DNA of 64,000 bases from Parablautia sp. Marseille-Q6255 (GTDB lineage Bacteria; Bacillota; Clostridia; Lachnospirales; Lachnospiraceae). Positions 16,432 to 25,403 of this stretch are shown here, piece by piece; the first letter of the stretch is position 1, and each line of letters opens with the position of its first letter. The stretch is from positions 124,001-188,000 of the forward strand of contig NZ_CATNVD010000003.1 in assembly GCF_951230155.1 (NCBI RefSeq), given 5' to 3'. Both the position numbers and the translations under genes were made by a program. Under the pieces are notes generated by a model. That model ran no database searches and was not told the origin of the DNA. It was given only the letters and a program-made list of their open reading frames with translations.

Positions 16432-18318
16432 TCACAGGTGATGCACCCGAAGCGCCCGGATCGCATTCAGAACTGCCAGTACCATGACTCCGACATCCGC
16501 GAAAATTGCAAACCACATATTTGCAATCCCGACTGCTCCAAGACCCAGACATGCAAACTTGATCACAAGCGCAAAAACAATATTCTGATATACAATGCCC
16601 AGACATTTTCTTGAAATCTTGATCGCCTTCGCAATCTTCAACGGATCATCATCCATCAGTACCACATCAGCCGCCTCGATCGCTGCATCAGATCCCAGCG
16701 CGCCCATTGCAATGCCAATGTCTGCACGGGTCAGCACCGGAGCGTCATTGATCCCATCACCGACAAATACCAGCTTTTCTTTCTGCGCCTTCTTCGCAAG
16801 CAGCTCTTCTACCCGGTCCACCTTATCAGCTGGAAGCAGCCCGCTGTACACCTCGTCTATCCCAAGCTGTGATGCTACCTGCTCTGCCACGCGCTGCGTA
16901 TCTCCGGTCAGCATGACCGTCTTCTTTACTCCTGCTTTTTTCAGCTCGGAAACAGCCTGCGCCGCATGCTCCTTGATCACATCAGAAATCACAATATGCC
17001 CTTCATATTTGCCGTCAACTGCCATGTGGATGATCGTACCCACACTGTGACAGTCACGGTAGCTGATCCCAAGCTGCTCCATCAGTCTGTCATTTCCGGC
17101 AGCGACAACACGGCCGTCTACCTTTGCCGTAATCCCGTGCCCGCTGATCTCTCTGATGTCACTGACGCGGCTTCTGTCTATCTCTTTTCCATATGCTTTC
17201 TGCAGGCTCTTACTGATCGGATGCGACGACGCGCACTCTGCCAGAGCAGCATACTCCAAAAGCTGCGCTTCATCCATTTCGTTGTGGTGAATTGCCGTTA
17301 CCTCAAAGACGCCGCGCGTCAATGTGCCCGTCTTATCAAAAACCACACATCCTGCCTTCGATAACGTCTCCATGTAATTAGAGCCTTTGATCAGCACGCC
17401 TTCTTTGCTCGCTCCGCCGATCCCGGCAAAAAAGCTCAGTGGAATACTGATCACAAGCGCACATGGACAGCTGATAACAAGGAACGTCAGCGCACGGTAA
17501 ATCCACACGCCCCACTGTGCCTGCTGTCCCGGCAGCAAAAGCTGCACAACGGGAGGCAGAACTGCCAGTGCCAGCGCCCCGTAGCAAACAGCCGGAGTGT
17601 ACACCTTTGCAAACCTGGAAATAAAGTTTTCGGATCTTGACTTTCTGGAGCTGGAATTTTCCACAAGCTCCAGTATTTTTGATACCGTGGACTCGCCAAA
17701 TGCTCGCGTTGTCCTGATCTTCAGCACGCCTGTCATGTTGATACAGCCGCTGATCACCTCTTCTCCCTGCGCCACATCGCGCGGCAGACTCTCCCCGGTC
17801 AGTGCGCTCGTGTTGAGGCTGGAGCTTCCCTCCACTACAACACCATCGATCGGCACCTTCTCACCAGGCTGGACTACAATAATATTTCCGATCTCCACCT
17901 CGTCCGGATCGACCTGCTCCAGCTTTCCATTTTGCTCCACATTCGCATAATCCGGACGAATATCCATCAGAGCGCTGATATTTTTTCGGCTTTTACCCAC
18001 CGCATAGCTCTGAAACAGCTCACCGATCTGGTAAAAAAGCATAACCGCGATCGCTTCATTATAATCGCCGCTCCGGGAATAAACCGCCAGAGCAAATGCT
18101 CCGACCGTTGCGATCGCCATCAGGAAATTTTCATCAAATATTCTTCTGTTGACGATCCCCCTGCCCGCCTTTTTTAAGATATCATATCCGATCACCAGAT
18201 ACGCTGCCAGATAAAGTACCAGCCGCAAAGCTCCCTCCACCTGTATCAGATTCAGTCCCAGAACCATTACCGCTGCAACAATAATCCTCATTAGCATTTT
18301 CTTCTGTTTTCTGTTCAC
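16432..18318 (-). CDS. P1B-type heavy-metal-transporting ATPase
   Basis: A pump of about 628 residues that exports soft metal ions using ATP. The family motifs are visible: the metal-binding membrane motif SCPCALV, the phosphorylation site DKTGTLT, the actuator motif LTGES, HP in CASSHPISKS and the hinge GDGINDAPVL. CPC with no N-terminal metal-binding domain suits the Zn/Cd/Pb (CadA/ZntA) or a Cu/Fe subgroup; I cannot choose. I place the start at GTG 18318, which has GGAAGGGG at good spacing. A separate HMA gene precedes it and may supply the missing domain. Confidence 0.9.
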   Translation of the reverse strand: MNRKQKKMLMRIIVAAVMVLGLNLIQVEGALRLVLYLAAYLVIGYDILKKAGRGIVNRRIFDENFLMAIATVGAFALAVYSRSGDYNEAIAVMLFYQIGELFQSYAVGKSRKNISALMDIRPDYANVEQNGKLEQVDPDEVEIGNIIVVQPGEKVPIDGVVVEGSSSLNTSALTGESLPRDVAQGEEVISGCINMTGVLKIRTTRAFGESTVSKILELVENSSSRKSRSENFISRFAKVYTPAVCYGALALAVLPPVVQLLLPGQQAQWGVWIYRALTFLVISCPCALVISIPLSFFAGIGGASKEGVLIKGSNYMETLSKAGCVVFDKTGTLTRGVFEVTAIHHNEMDEAQLLEYAALAECASSHPISKSLQKAYGKEIDRSRVSDIREISGHGITAKVDGRVVAAGNDRLMEQLGISYRDCHSVGTIIHMAVDGKYEGHIVISDVIKEHAAQAVSELKKAGVKKTVMLTGDTQRVAEQVASQLGIDEVYSGLLPADKVDRVEELLAKKAQKEKLVFVGDGINDAPVLTRADIGIAMGALGSDAAIEAADVVLMDDDPLKIAKAIKISRKCLGIVYQNIVFALVIKFACLGLGAVGIANMWFAIFADVGVMVLAVLNAIRALRVHHL

Positions 18319-18407
18319 AACACATCCCCTTCCTGTTGTTTTGAAGACAATCTGTCTGACTATCAATCAGATATATGCTTATTCTTTCCTGTCGGTATCT
18401 GCCCTTC

Positions 18408-18629
18408 TTAAAACTCGATCTCGCAGTCCGGCTCCACCTTTCTGCATGCCTTCAGGACATCCTTCATGACCGTCTTTGGCTCTCTGCCTTCTTCAAACTC
18501 AACGATCATCTTCTGAGTCATAAAATTCACCGTCGCTGCCGCCACACCGGCTGTCTTTTTCGCAGCATCCTCCATCAGGTTCGCACAGTTTGCACAGTCT
18601 ACCTCAATCTTATACGTCTTTTTCATAGT
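18408..18629 (-). CDS. heavy-metal-associated (HMA) domain protein
   Basis: A 73-residue ferredoxin-like metal-binding protein: KIEVDCANCANLMEDAA carries the CxxC metal site, and a beta-strand pattern follows to the C-terminus. The start at 18629 follows AGGAGG. It lies 89 bases upstream of the metal ATPase in the same direction and probably hands the metal to it, replacing the N-terminal domain that the ATPase lacks. Confidence 0.85.
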   Translation of the reverse strand, partial: TMKKTYKIEVDCANCANLMEDAAKKTAGVAAATVNFMTQKMIVEFEEGREPKTVMKDVLKACRKVEPDCEIEF

Positions 18630-18669
18630 GAAATCCTCCTTACTTATTATTTTCATTTACATTTTAAAT

Positions 18670-18687
18670 ATTAAGCATTTGTTTAAT
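18670..18687. promoter_or_regulatory. possible ArsR/SmtB-type operator before the HMA gene
   Basis: ATTAA and TTAAT arms enclose GCATTTGT in an A+T-rich segment just upstream of the HMA Shine-Dalgarno. ArsR/SmtB metal sensors use A+T-rich palindromes of this kind, but the match is short. Confidence 0.3.
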
Positions 18688-18740
18688 CTTTACATCCATA
18701 TAATACTCCGCAACGAAAAAAAAGTCAATAGCTTTTGCAG

Positions 18741-18786
18741 AAAAAAAGGCGTATCCCATCTGGCCACAAAAGCCATGGAATACACC
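18741..18786 (-). terminator. intrinsic terminator
   Basis: The minus strand forms an imperfect stem, GGTGTATTCCATGGC against GGATACGCC with internal mismatches, followed by T7. It ends the transcript of the unknown gene at 18810-19289. Confidence 0.65.
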
Positions 18787-18809
18787 TCTGTAAAAAATGA
18801 AGCCTCTCT

Positions 18810-19289
18810 TTACTCCTCCAGAGCCGTATTGATCCGCCGAAAACCTCTGCGATCCTGCTTTTCCCAGTCTCTCCAGAGCCTTTCTGCCAGCTGTGCAAGC
18901 GCACTGTCCGCAAAGGCAATACTTCCTCCGTAAATGCTCATCCCCTCTGCGATCGCCTGCTGCGCCTCCAGATACTCCTCGTAATGCTCATCTCCCTCAT
19001 AAAAGTCGTTCTTCACATCAATACTGTAGCATCTCCAAAAAAGCTGCTCCAGCTCCTGCTGTGTAGCCGCCCGTCTTTCCCCAAAGAAAACCGGCTCCAG
19101 CTCTCTGTAGAGAAACTCCATCTGCTGCTGCCTGGCACAGTCGGACTGTGCGATCAGAAAGCTGCTGGACGGCATCTGCCATTTATCCTCGCTTTCATCT
19201 TCCTCCAGATCCTGTAAAACAGCCGGTTCCTCCTGGCATTTGCCCGTCCGCCATTTGCTCTCCTGTCCTTTTTCTGCCCTTTTTTCCAT
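18810..19289 (-). CDS. unknown acidic cytoplasmic protein
   Basis: A protein of about 159 residues, rich in Glu, Gln and aromatic residues, with no signal peptide or membrane segment. The second half (residues 55-150) is ordered and helical (for example EQLFWRCYSIDVKNDFYEGD and YEEYLEAQQAIAEGM); the first 45 residues are charged and probably disordered. The open frame reaches 19331, but CAGGA before the ATG at 19289 favours the shorter form. I recognise no family. It stands alone between terminators and an upstream palindrome. Confidence 0.55.
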   Translation of the reverse strand: MEKRAEKGQESKWRTGKCQEEPAVLQDLEEDESEDKWQMPSSSFLIAQSDCARQQQMEFLYRELEPVFFGERRAATQQELEQLFWRCYSIDVKNDFYEGDEHYEEYLEAQQAIAEGMSIYGGSIAFADSALAQLAERLWRDWEKQDRRGFRRINTALEE

Positions 19290-19332
19290 CACACAGTCCT
19301 GCTCTCTCCCCGGAACCTTTTCAGGAAACATA

Positions 19333-19350
19333 TACTATGTTTATATAGTA
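19333..19350. promoter_or_regulatory. TACTAT/ATAGTA palindrome
   Basis: TACTAT-GTTTAT-ATAGTA is a perfect 6-base inverted repeat with a 6-base centre, in A+T-rich sequence about 45 bases upstream of the unknown gene. It could be an operator, for example of a BlaI/MecI- or CopY-like repressor. No such regulator is nearby. Confidence 0.35.
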
Positions 19351-19458
19351 ACTTATTATATATAAATAGTCAATACTGTTTCATAATAAAGGCATTTCAG
19401 AAAACAAATCTATCAAGCTAAAAAGGCTGTTGTAAACTTCCATAGTGTCAAAGAAAAA

Positions 19459-20508
19459 TCAAGGCGCTTTTCTGATTTTTTCAAACATATCGCCAAGAAC
19501 TGCATCGCGGTAAATAAAACGTACGATACGCATATCGTGTCTGGAGATATCCTCTATATATGTGTGCTCATCCGTAAGTCTCGGTGTAGGTACCAAAGAA
19601 GAAGGGCACCAAGTCGGATTCAAAAGCCATGCCACTGTACTGATATCCCATATGATTCGTGAAGGTGATAACATTGATGTAGTGGTCGGCATTCCCTCAT
19701 CTCCGTAATCATCCAGACCTTTACAGTATGTCTGATGAAACAGCATCAGCCAATTTTGGGCCATTTCCTGGCTCATCTGACTGGTTACCGTGTCACAAAG
19801 ATAGGTGCCTAATCTGGAAGATCCTTTAATATTAGCTTCCAGTTCCGGTCCAGTTACTGCCAGATATGATGCGACTGACATACATGGTACAATTACAAGT
19901 GGAACACCCGAATCTAAAATTGTGCGCGATGCGTGCAGATCCTGCCCCAGATTAAACTCTATTGTATGCGGCCAATAAAGAGGCTGTCCCGCAAGCCACA
20001 CAACAACAATTTTCTTTATGATTTGCGGATCCATCAAAATAGCCGACGCCACATTTGTGATTTCTCCTATGGCAATCACATAAAGCAAATCTTCAGCCTC
20101 ATGCGCGCGCTTTACTAAATCTCTTGCAGCTTCACTGTCTACAGGACAATCCGGCTTACTCATATACTCCTGCGAACCCCGAAAAACCTTTCCTGCCGGA
20201 TCCATGTCCAGAAGTCCCATCAAGCGGATAATTTCCTGATAGCTTAATTCTAAGCCTTCTTTCAGATTTCCGGTCATCGGAATATCTACGCTATCTTGAT
20301 TTAATAATCTGGCAAAAAACTCTGATGAAAACGGTGCCGCATATACTGCCTTCACGTCAAGACGTTCTGGTGAGAGCAGTGCGTAGGAGATTGCAAACTG
20401 GTCGTCTACCTCATTATATGTATCAGAATCAATCACACATGTGAGTTTTCCCTTTGGCAGGGACAGCCTTTTTTTTCTCTCTTCTGGTGTCAATACGGGA
20501 AATTTCAT
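19459..20508 (-). CDS. nucleoside hydrolase family protein
   Basis: A 349-residue IUNH-type enzyme that would cleave nucleosides to base and ribose in the cytoplasm. The calcium-binding cluster is visible as DSDTYNEVDDQ (residues 27-37), a variant of the family DTDPGxDD, and IAIGEITNVASAIL and EFNLGQDLHASRTIL match other active-site segments. I start at the ATG 20508, which has AGGAGGTGG at good spacing. It overlaps the permease end by 4 bases and is the last gene of the ABC operon, which suggests that the importer carries nucleosides or close analogues. Confidence 0.85.
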   Translation of the reverse strand: MKFPVLTPEERKKRLSLPKGKLTCVIDSDTYNEVDDQFAISYALLSPERLDVKAVYAAPFSSEFFARLLNQDSVDIPMTGNLKEGLELSYQEIIRLMGLLDMDPAGKVFRGSQEYMSKPDCPVDSEAARDLVKRAHEAEDLLYVIAIGEITNVASAILMDPQIIKKIVVVWLAGQPLYWPHTIEFNLGQDLHASRTILDSGVPLVIVPCMSVASYLAVTGPELEANIKGSSRLGTYLCDTVTSQMSQEMAQNWLMLFHQTYCKGLDDYGDEGMPTTTSMLSPSRIIWDISTVAWLLNPTWCPSSLVPTPRLTDEHTYIEDISRHDMRIVRFIYRDAVLGDMFEKIRKAP

Positions 20509-21479
20509 GTCTCTCCACCTCCTAATATACATGTTCTTTTCACAAACCGGCTTTTGAGAATCTCTATCCGTTCTGTATTCCGAAACAGAATCATCACAAT
20601 CAGTAAAAATATGCCTAGCACAACATTCTGAAAGGTATCTGGAAGTCCAGCTGCAATTAATCCTATAAAAATAATATTCAATGTAAATTGTGCAATAAAT
20701 ATTCCAAAGCTTAAATTACATATCTTTTGCAGCACCAGAGCCAGAAGCACGCTAATCAGTGGTTTAAATATAACTGTCACAGAACCCAGACTCTGTTGTG
20801 CTCCCACTGATCCTGACTGACAAAGCGTCAGGATAGCTGATACTGCCAGGAAAATCCCTCCGTAAAAAAAGGCTTTTATCTTTACTGCACGCACATCCAC
20901 TCCAGACGCCTTTGCCACTGTTTCATTACTTCCTACTGCTCTCAAGTTATATCCAAAGACAGTATGGTTAAACAGAAAGTAAAACAATGCCAGCATAGCA
21001 ATAAAAATAATTACTATCTCAGGAGAAGAACCAAAAATAGCATGTTCTGTATCAATCTGCACAAATCCATAATGCCCCGCCAGTTTTGACCCAACAATTT
21101 CATATATCATTGCAAGTCCCATTGTCAATACCAGAGACGGAATCCGAAAAACTGAATTAAGAATTCCTGTCAGAAGTGTGATAAAAAGAGCACTTATAAA
21201 CGCCCCCAAAACCATACCTGCCACTCCATACTTTGCGGCCATCAAGCCCCCAACTACTCCGCTGATAATCTGTTCTGACCCTATTGAAAAATCAAACAGA
21301 CCACAGATATTTCCGAACGCGATCGCATATGCTGTTATAGTTGGTATAATTGACTGAAGAAAAATAGTGTAAAAACAGTTCCAATTACCAAATCGCTCCG
21401 GAATGATAGCAAGAAAGATGAGGTAAACGACCACTGGTAATGCCAGTGTCTCCAGCGTGCGGATTAAAATTTTTTTCAT
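20505..21479 (-). CDS. ABC permease, RbsC/BPL family (second)
   Basis: A 324-residue inner-membrane permease with about ten hydrophobic segments. The EAA-like loop VGSNETVAKASGVDVRAVKIKAFFYGG is typical of ribose/galactose-type (BPL) permeases. It pairs with the permease at 22729-23685, so the importer is probably a heterodimer, as in nucleoside (BmpA/NupPQ-like) and some sugar systems. The nucleoside hydrolase gene follows with a 4-base overlap. Confidence 0.85.
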   Translation of the reverse strand: MKKILIRTLETLALPVVVYLIFLAIIPERFGNWNCFYTIFLQSIIPTITAYAIAFGNICGLFDFSIGSEQIISGVVGGLMAAKYGVAGMVLGAFISALFITLLTGILNSVFRIPSLVLTMGLAMIYEIVGSKLAGHYGFVQIDTEHAIFGSSPEIVIIFIAMLALFYFLFNHTVFGYNLRAVGSNETVAKASGVDVRAVKIKAFFYGGIFLAVSAILTLCQSGSVGAQQSLGSVTVIFKPLISVLLALVLQKICNLSFGIFIAQFTLNIIFIGLIAAGLPDTFQNVVLGIFLLIVMILFRNTERIEILKSRFVKRTCILGGGET

Positions 21480-21522
21480 TTTTGATAATCCCCCCTGTTT
21501 AAGTCATACGATTTTTAAAATA

Positions 21523-22665
21523 CTATTTTGTCTCACCATGCCTTGCTGCTACATCTGCGATTGAGAAAGTAGAAATCAGTTCCTCCACGGATTCCTTATT
21601 TACATCTTCATTATAATACCGAATCATTGTATCTTTAATCTCCTCAGGATTATAAACAGCCTCTTCTCCAAGAAAATACTGATTAAAGTCTTCTGCTTCC
21701 TGTGCATCCGTCATTTCCAGATATGGTGTAATGATATTAGTTGGTCCATCTTCTGAAAGCGGAGTACCAATAACCTGATTTACTAAAATAACTGCCGATA
21801 CAAGAGGATCTATCTGCTGCTGTCCGCCATAAGCTACATGGAAAGTATCTTCGCTAAGATATGTGCCCAGCTCTGATTCAAAATCAATCCGACCGACCTT
21901 TATTTCTCCTGCCTTATCATGATCTGCCAATGCTTTTTCAATTGTTGGGATTGCAGCCTCACAGTAAGTTCCAAGTACCAGAATACCGTTCATTTCCGGG
22001 TATGCCGCAATATATGATTCAATCGTCTTAGTCATATCAGTTGTAACTGAAATATCATACGTTGTATTTAAAATATTAACGCCTGCTTCTTCTGCGCCCT
22101 GAGCTGCTCCTTTATCACGAAGATCGGATGATGTATCCCCTTTTGCAATATTGATTACTCCAAGATCTGTTACACCCATCTCACTCATAGATTTTACAAT
22201 ATTTGCCGCACATGCTTCATCATCTTCATTACATCCACCGGCAAACCACTCGCTCTCATACATTGCTTCACGTATCGCCTCATCACTGATCGTACGGAAC
22301 ATCGTTCCCCAGTAGACTCCTGCATCTGCGCACATAGCATCTACTGTAGGCAGCATGGAATCAGCAGCCGGCATCAATAAGATACCATCTACACCACGAC
22401 TGATCAATTCACTTACATTATTAATTAACTCATCTGCACTATTATCTGTAGTGACATTGATCAGTTCCCCACCAGCAGCCTCTACAACAGCCTCCACATT
22501 ATTATAAATAGAAATCCAAGTCGGATCAGTATTCGCCGTATCCCACGGAAATCCTATCTTAAATGGCTCTGGCGCTTCACTCTTTGCAGATACTGGAACT
22601 GCAGCAAATAAGGATGCTGCGAGTGAAAAAGAAAGAACTCCTGCTGTAAATTTTCTTAAATTCAT
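21523..22665 (-). CDS. substrate-binding protein, sugar/nucleoside type (Peripla_BP_4)
   Basis: A 380-residue extracellular binding protein of the RbsB class. The signal peptide (MNLRKFTAGVLSF to VPVSA) ends at an Ala-x-Ala-like site and has no lipobox cysteine, unusual for a Gram-positive ABC binding protein. The mature part begins FKIGFPWDTAN and has the two-lobe pattern with GVDGILLMPAADS and MNGILVLG. It is encoded between the two permeases. Ligand unknown; the operon suggests a nucleoside or ribosyl compound. Confidence 0.85.
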   Translation of the reverse strand: MNLRKFTAGVLSFSLAASLFAAVPVSAKSEAPEPFKIGFPWDTANTDPTWISIYNNVEAVVEAAGGELINVTTDNSADELINNVSELISRGVDGILLMPAADSMLPTVDAMCADAGVYWGTMFRTISDEAIREAMYESEWFAGGCNEDDEACAANIVKSMSEMGVTDLGVINIAKGDTSSDLRDKGAAQGAEEAGVNILNTTYDISVTTDMTKTIESYIAAYPEMNGILVLGTYCEAAIPTIEKALADHDKAGEIKVGRIDFESELGTYLSEDTFHVAYGGQQQIDPLVSAVILVNQVIGTPLSEDGPTNIITPYLEMTDAQEAEDFNQYFLGEEAVYNPEEIKDTMIRYYNEDVNKESVEELISTFSIADVAARHGETK

Positions 22666-22728
22666 AAATTTATCCTCCTTTTTTGGGATGTAACTCCCTT
22701 ATTTTTCTGTTTACTTTTTTCTCTTGTT

Positions 22729-23685
22729 TTATTTAATGACTCCGGCGTTTTTCCTGTCAAACGAAATAGCTACCACAAGAATCAAAATGATTCCCTGCAC
22801 TACCTGCTGTACTAAACCGTCAATCCCAACCAATGACATACCACTTTTTAAAACTGCCATCGCCAGAGAACCAACCAGAGCGGCTCGAAATTTAACTGGC
22901 CATCCTCCGGAAAGCGGCATACCGCCAAATAAAACTGCTAATAATACATCAAATTCAAATGCGTTTCCTGTTCTTGAGGAGGCTGTGCAAGCCCTCACTA
23001 AAGTGAAAAATCCCACAAGCCCACAAACAATTCCAACAAGGGTAAATGCATACATTCTTGTTTTTTTAATATCTATCCCCGATTGTTGTGCCGCTGCATG
23101 TGAAGCACCTACTGCCCTGCAGCGCCTTCCAAAAGCATTTCTATTGTAAAGAAAGCCTGCAAGTACTGCTACCAGTACAAGTGCTGTAATTTTTACCCAA
23201 TCTTCATCAAACACTCGCATTTGAATCGGAATTCCTACGGATCCATTTAAAAAATATGTTGTTAACCCTCTAAAGATAAAAGATACTGCAAGTGTGCCGA
23301 TAAAGGATTCGACATTCCAATAAGCTGTCATGACTCCGTTCAAACATCCGATCAAAGCCCCTGCAAAAATTGCTGCAGGAAGTATCAGCCAAATGCTGAT
23401 CTGGGAAGAAAGTGCAGCAACTGCAGCAGCAAATCCTACCGTCGCACCTACAGATAAATCAAGCTCCCCTAATGCCATGATAAATGAATACATCAATGCG
23501 CAAAGTGCAATATTAAAAAAATTATTAAAAATATTCATTACATTCCGTTTTCCCAGAAGCTGACCTCCTGTCAGTATCTCAAACAGAATCAGTATCAAAG
23601 CAAGCCCGACAAATGAAAAATTGTTTATTAATACTTCTTTTTTCAGAAGTGTCTTTTTTTGATTCACTATCTGCACATTCTCCAT
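22729..23685 (-). CDS. ABC permease, RbsC/BPL family (first)
   Basis: A 318-residue permease with about eight to ten hydrophobic segments and the coupling loop AVGASHAAAQQSGIDIKKTRMYAF. The segment ALGELDLSVGATVG near residue 72 is a hallmark of RbsC-type permeases. It follows the ATPase gene by 15 bases in the same operon. Confidence 0.87.
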   Translation of the reverse strand: MENVQIVNQKKTLLKKEVLINNFSFVGLALILILFEILTGGQLLGKRNVMNIFNNFFNIALCALMYSFIMALGELDLSVGATVGFAAAVAALSSQISIWLILPAAIFAGALIGCLNGVMTAYWNVESFIGTLAVSFIFRGLTTYFLNGSVGIPIQMRVFDEDWVKITALVLVAVLAGFLYNRNAFGRRCRAVGASHAAAQQSGIDIKKTRMYAFTLVGIVCGLVGFFTLVRACTASSRTGNAFEFDVLLAVLFGGMPLSGGWPVKFRAALVGSLAMAVLKSGMSLVGIDGLVQQVVQGIILILVVAISFDRKNAGVIK

Positions 23686-23700
23686 ATCTGCTGCACCTCC

Positions 23701-25209
23701 CTAAATCATCTTCTGTATCAATTTTTCCTCCGATAAACCATCTTCCCTGTAAAATTCACCTGTGATAGTTCCATCCTTCAAAAGGATAATACGGTCTGAC
23801 ATACCAATCAATTCCTGAAGCTCTTCTGAAATCAGGAGAATTGATTTGCCCTGTTTTTTCAAAGATTCAATCAACTGATAAATCGCCGCTTTCGTTCCCA
23901 CATCAATCCCTCGGGTCGGACAGTCAAGAATCAGGATATCTGACCCCTTTCCAAGCCATTTTGCCAACACTACTTTTTGCTTATTCCCTCCGCTGAGTGT
24001 ATTACAAAATACGTTAACAGAATCTGCCTTTACTTCCATTGTTTTTGACCATTTCTCCGACAGTTCTTTTTGCCCTGTACCTGAAACTGCTCCATATCTT
24101 GTCAGATCCTTTAAGGAAGGCAGACAAATGTTATCTTTAATAGAACAAATCGGCATCATTGATTCTGTATCTCTGTTTTTTGATACATACCCAATGCTAT
24201 TCTCCACAGCCCACTTTGGATTCTTCACTCTCTCGTTCCCATTTTTTAATACACACCCGGCATTCGGCGGCTCAAGCCCAAACATAACACGCCCCAATTC
24301 ATGCATGCCACAATCGCTCAAACCTCCTACTCCTAAAATCTCTCCCGCGTGGAGTTGTACAGATACCCCTGAAAGTTTACCTGTATATACATCCTTTGCT
24401 TCAAGCACAATCTGATGACTGATCTGTACTGCAGTGTCTTCTCTGTAGTAATGACCTTTCACCTCACGGCCTATCATTAATGACCGGATCTTATCTGCCT
24501 CGAATTCTGCTTTTTTTAAATTAGCCGTAAGCAGTCCATCTCTTAATACTGTAAGTGTGTCACACTTTTCCATAATTTCATCAATATCATGTGAAATAAA
24601 AAGAATAGAATTTCCTTTTTCTTTTACTCTATTCATCAGTCGATATAACAACTCCCGCCCATTGACGGTAAGTGCTGTGGTCGTCTCATCAATAATCCAT
24701 ATTTTAGGCTCCGTATAGAGTGCTCGCGCCAGCTCTACCAGTTTCCTGTCTTCAAATGTCAATTCATCAATCAGCTGCTCCGGTCGGATCCAGTCTACGT
24801 CAATGCTGTGCAAAGCTTCGGATGCTTTTTCGTTCATTTTCCGAACATTTAAAACACCCATTCTTGCAAACTGCTTTTCTCTCCCAAAAAAAATATTTGC
24901 TGCCACAGATATGCCGGATACCGTTCCCTGTTCCTGAACTACCATGCTGATGCCCTTATTGACTGCATCTACTGTTCCAGAAGGATTGTATTCCTCCTCA
25001 TTTAGATACATTTTTCCACTATCTGCATCCGCTTTTTGCAATCCTGCTATAATAGAAGAAAAAGTTGATTTCCCAGATCCATTTTCTCCTACCAGCCCTC
25101 GGATCTCACCGGGAGCAACTGTAATACTAAATTTCTCCAGTGCATGTACTGTTCCAAAAGTTTTAGAAATTCCGTCTGCTCGAAACAGGCATTTATGATC
25201 TTTGTCCAT
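23701..25209 (-). CDS. ABC ATPase with two nucleotide-binding domains, RbsA/MglA type
   Basis: A 502-residue protein with two ABC domains in one chain. The first has Walker A GENGSGKST near residue 40; the second has the signature LSGGNKQKVVLAKWL and Walker B DILILDCPTRGIDVG. The second half lacks a classical Walker A, as usual for RbsA/MglA. It energises the permease pair encoded downstream and is the first gene of the operon. Confidence 0.9.
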   Translation of the reverse strand: MDKDHKCLFRADGISKTFGTVHALEKFSITVAPGEIRGLVGENGSGKSTFSSIIAGLQKADADSGKMYLNEEEYNPSGTVDAVNKGISMVVQEQGTVSGISVAANIFFGREKQFARMGVLNVRKMNEKASEALHSIDVDWIRPEQLIDELTFEDRKLVELARALYTEPKIWIIDETTTALTVNGRELLYRLMNRVKEKGNSILFISHDIDEIMEKCDTLTVLRDGLLTANLKKAEFEADKIRSLMIGREVKGHYYREDTAVQISHQIVLEAKDVYTGKLSGVSVQLHAGEILGVGGLSDCGMHELGRVMFGLEPPNAGCVLKNGNERVKNPKWAVENSIGYVSKNRDTESMMPICSIKDNICLPSLKDLTRYGAVSGTGQKELSEKWSKTMEVKADSVNVFCNTLSGGNKQKVVLAKWLGKGSDILILDCPTRGIDVGTKAAIYQLIESLKKQGKSILLISEELQELIGMSDRIILLKDGTITGEFYREDGLSEEKLIQKMI

Positions 25210-25243
25210 TTTTACCTCCCGTATCTTGATCTATCTATTACTT

Positions 25244-25269
25244 ATTATAGAAAACAACTTTTAAGTCAA
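25244..25269 (-). promoter_or_regulatory. possible promoter of the nucleoside-type ABC operon
   Basis: On the minus strand TTGACT and TATAAT flank a spacer of only 14 bases. The boxes are good but the spacing is short, so the promoter may need an activator such as the YesN-type regulator encoded upstream. Confidence 0.35.
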
Positions 25270-25349
25270 AAAGATGAAAAAAGTCATATTCTGTTCAATT
25301 TTCTCATTTTTGTAAGAAACCCGGCCTATAACAACAAATTTGCCCACAC

Positions 25350-25393
25350 AAAAACCGGACACACGGCTGTCTGCGCCCTTATATGCCCGGTTT
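25350..25393 (-). terminator. terminator after the two-component genes
   Basis: AAACCGG and CCGGTTTTTG pair across about 27 bases on the minus strand. It separates the kinase/regulator transcript from the ABC operon. Confidence 0.55.
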
Positions 25394-25403
25394 GTTCTAA
25401 AAG

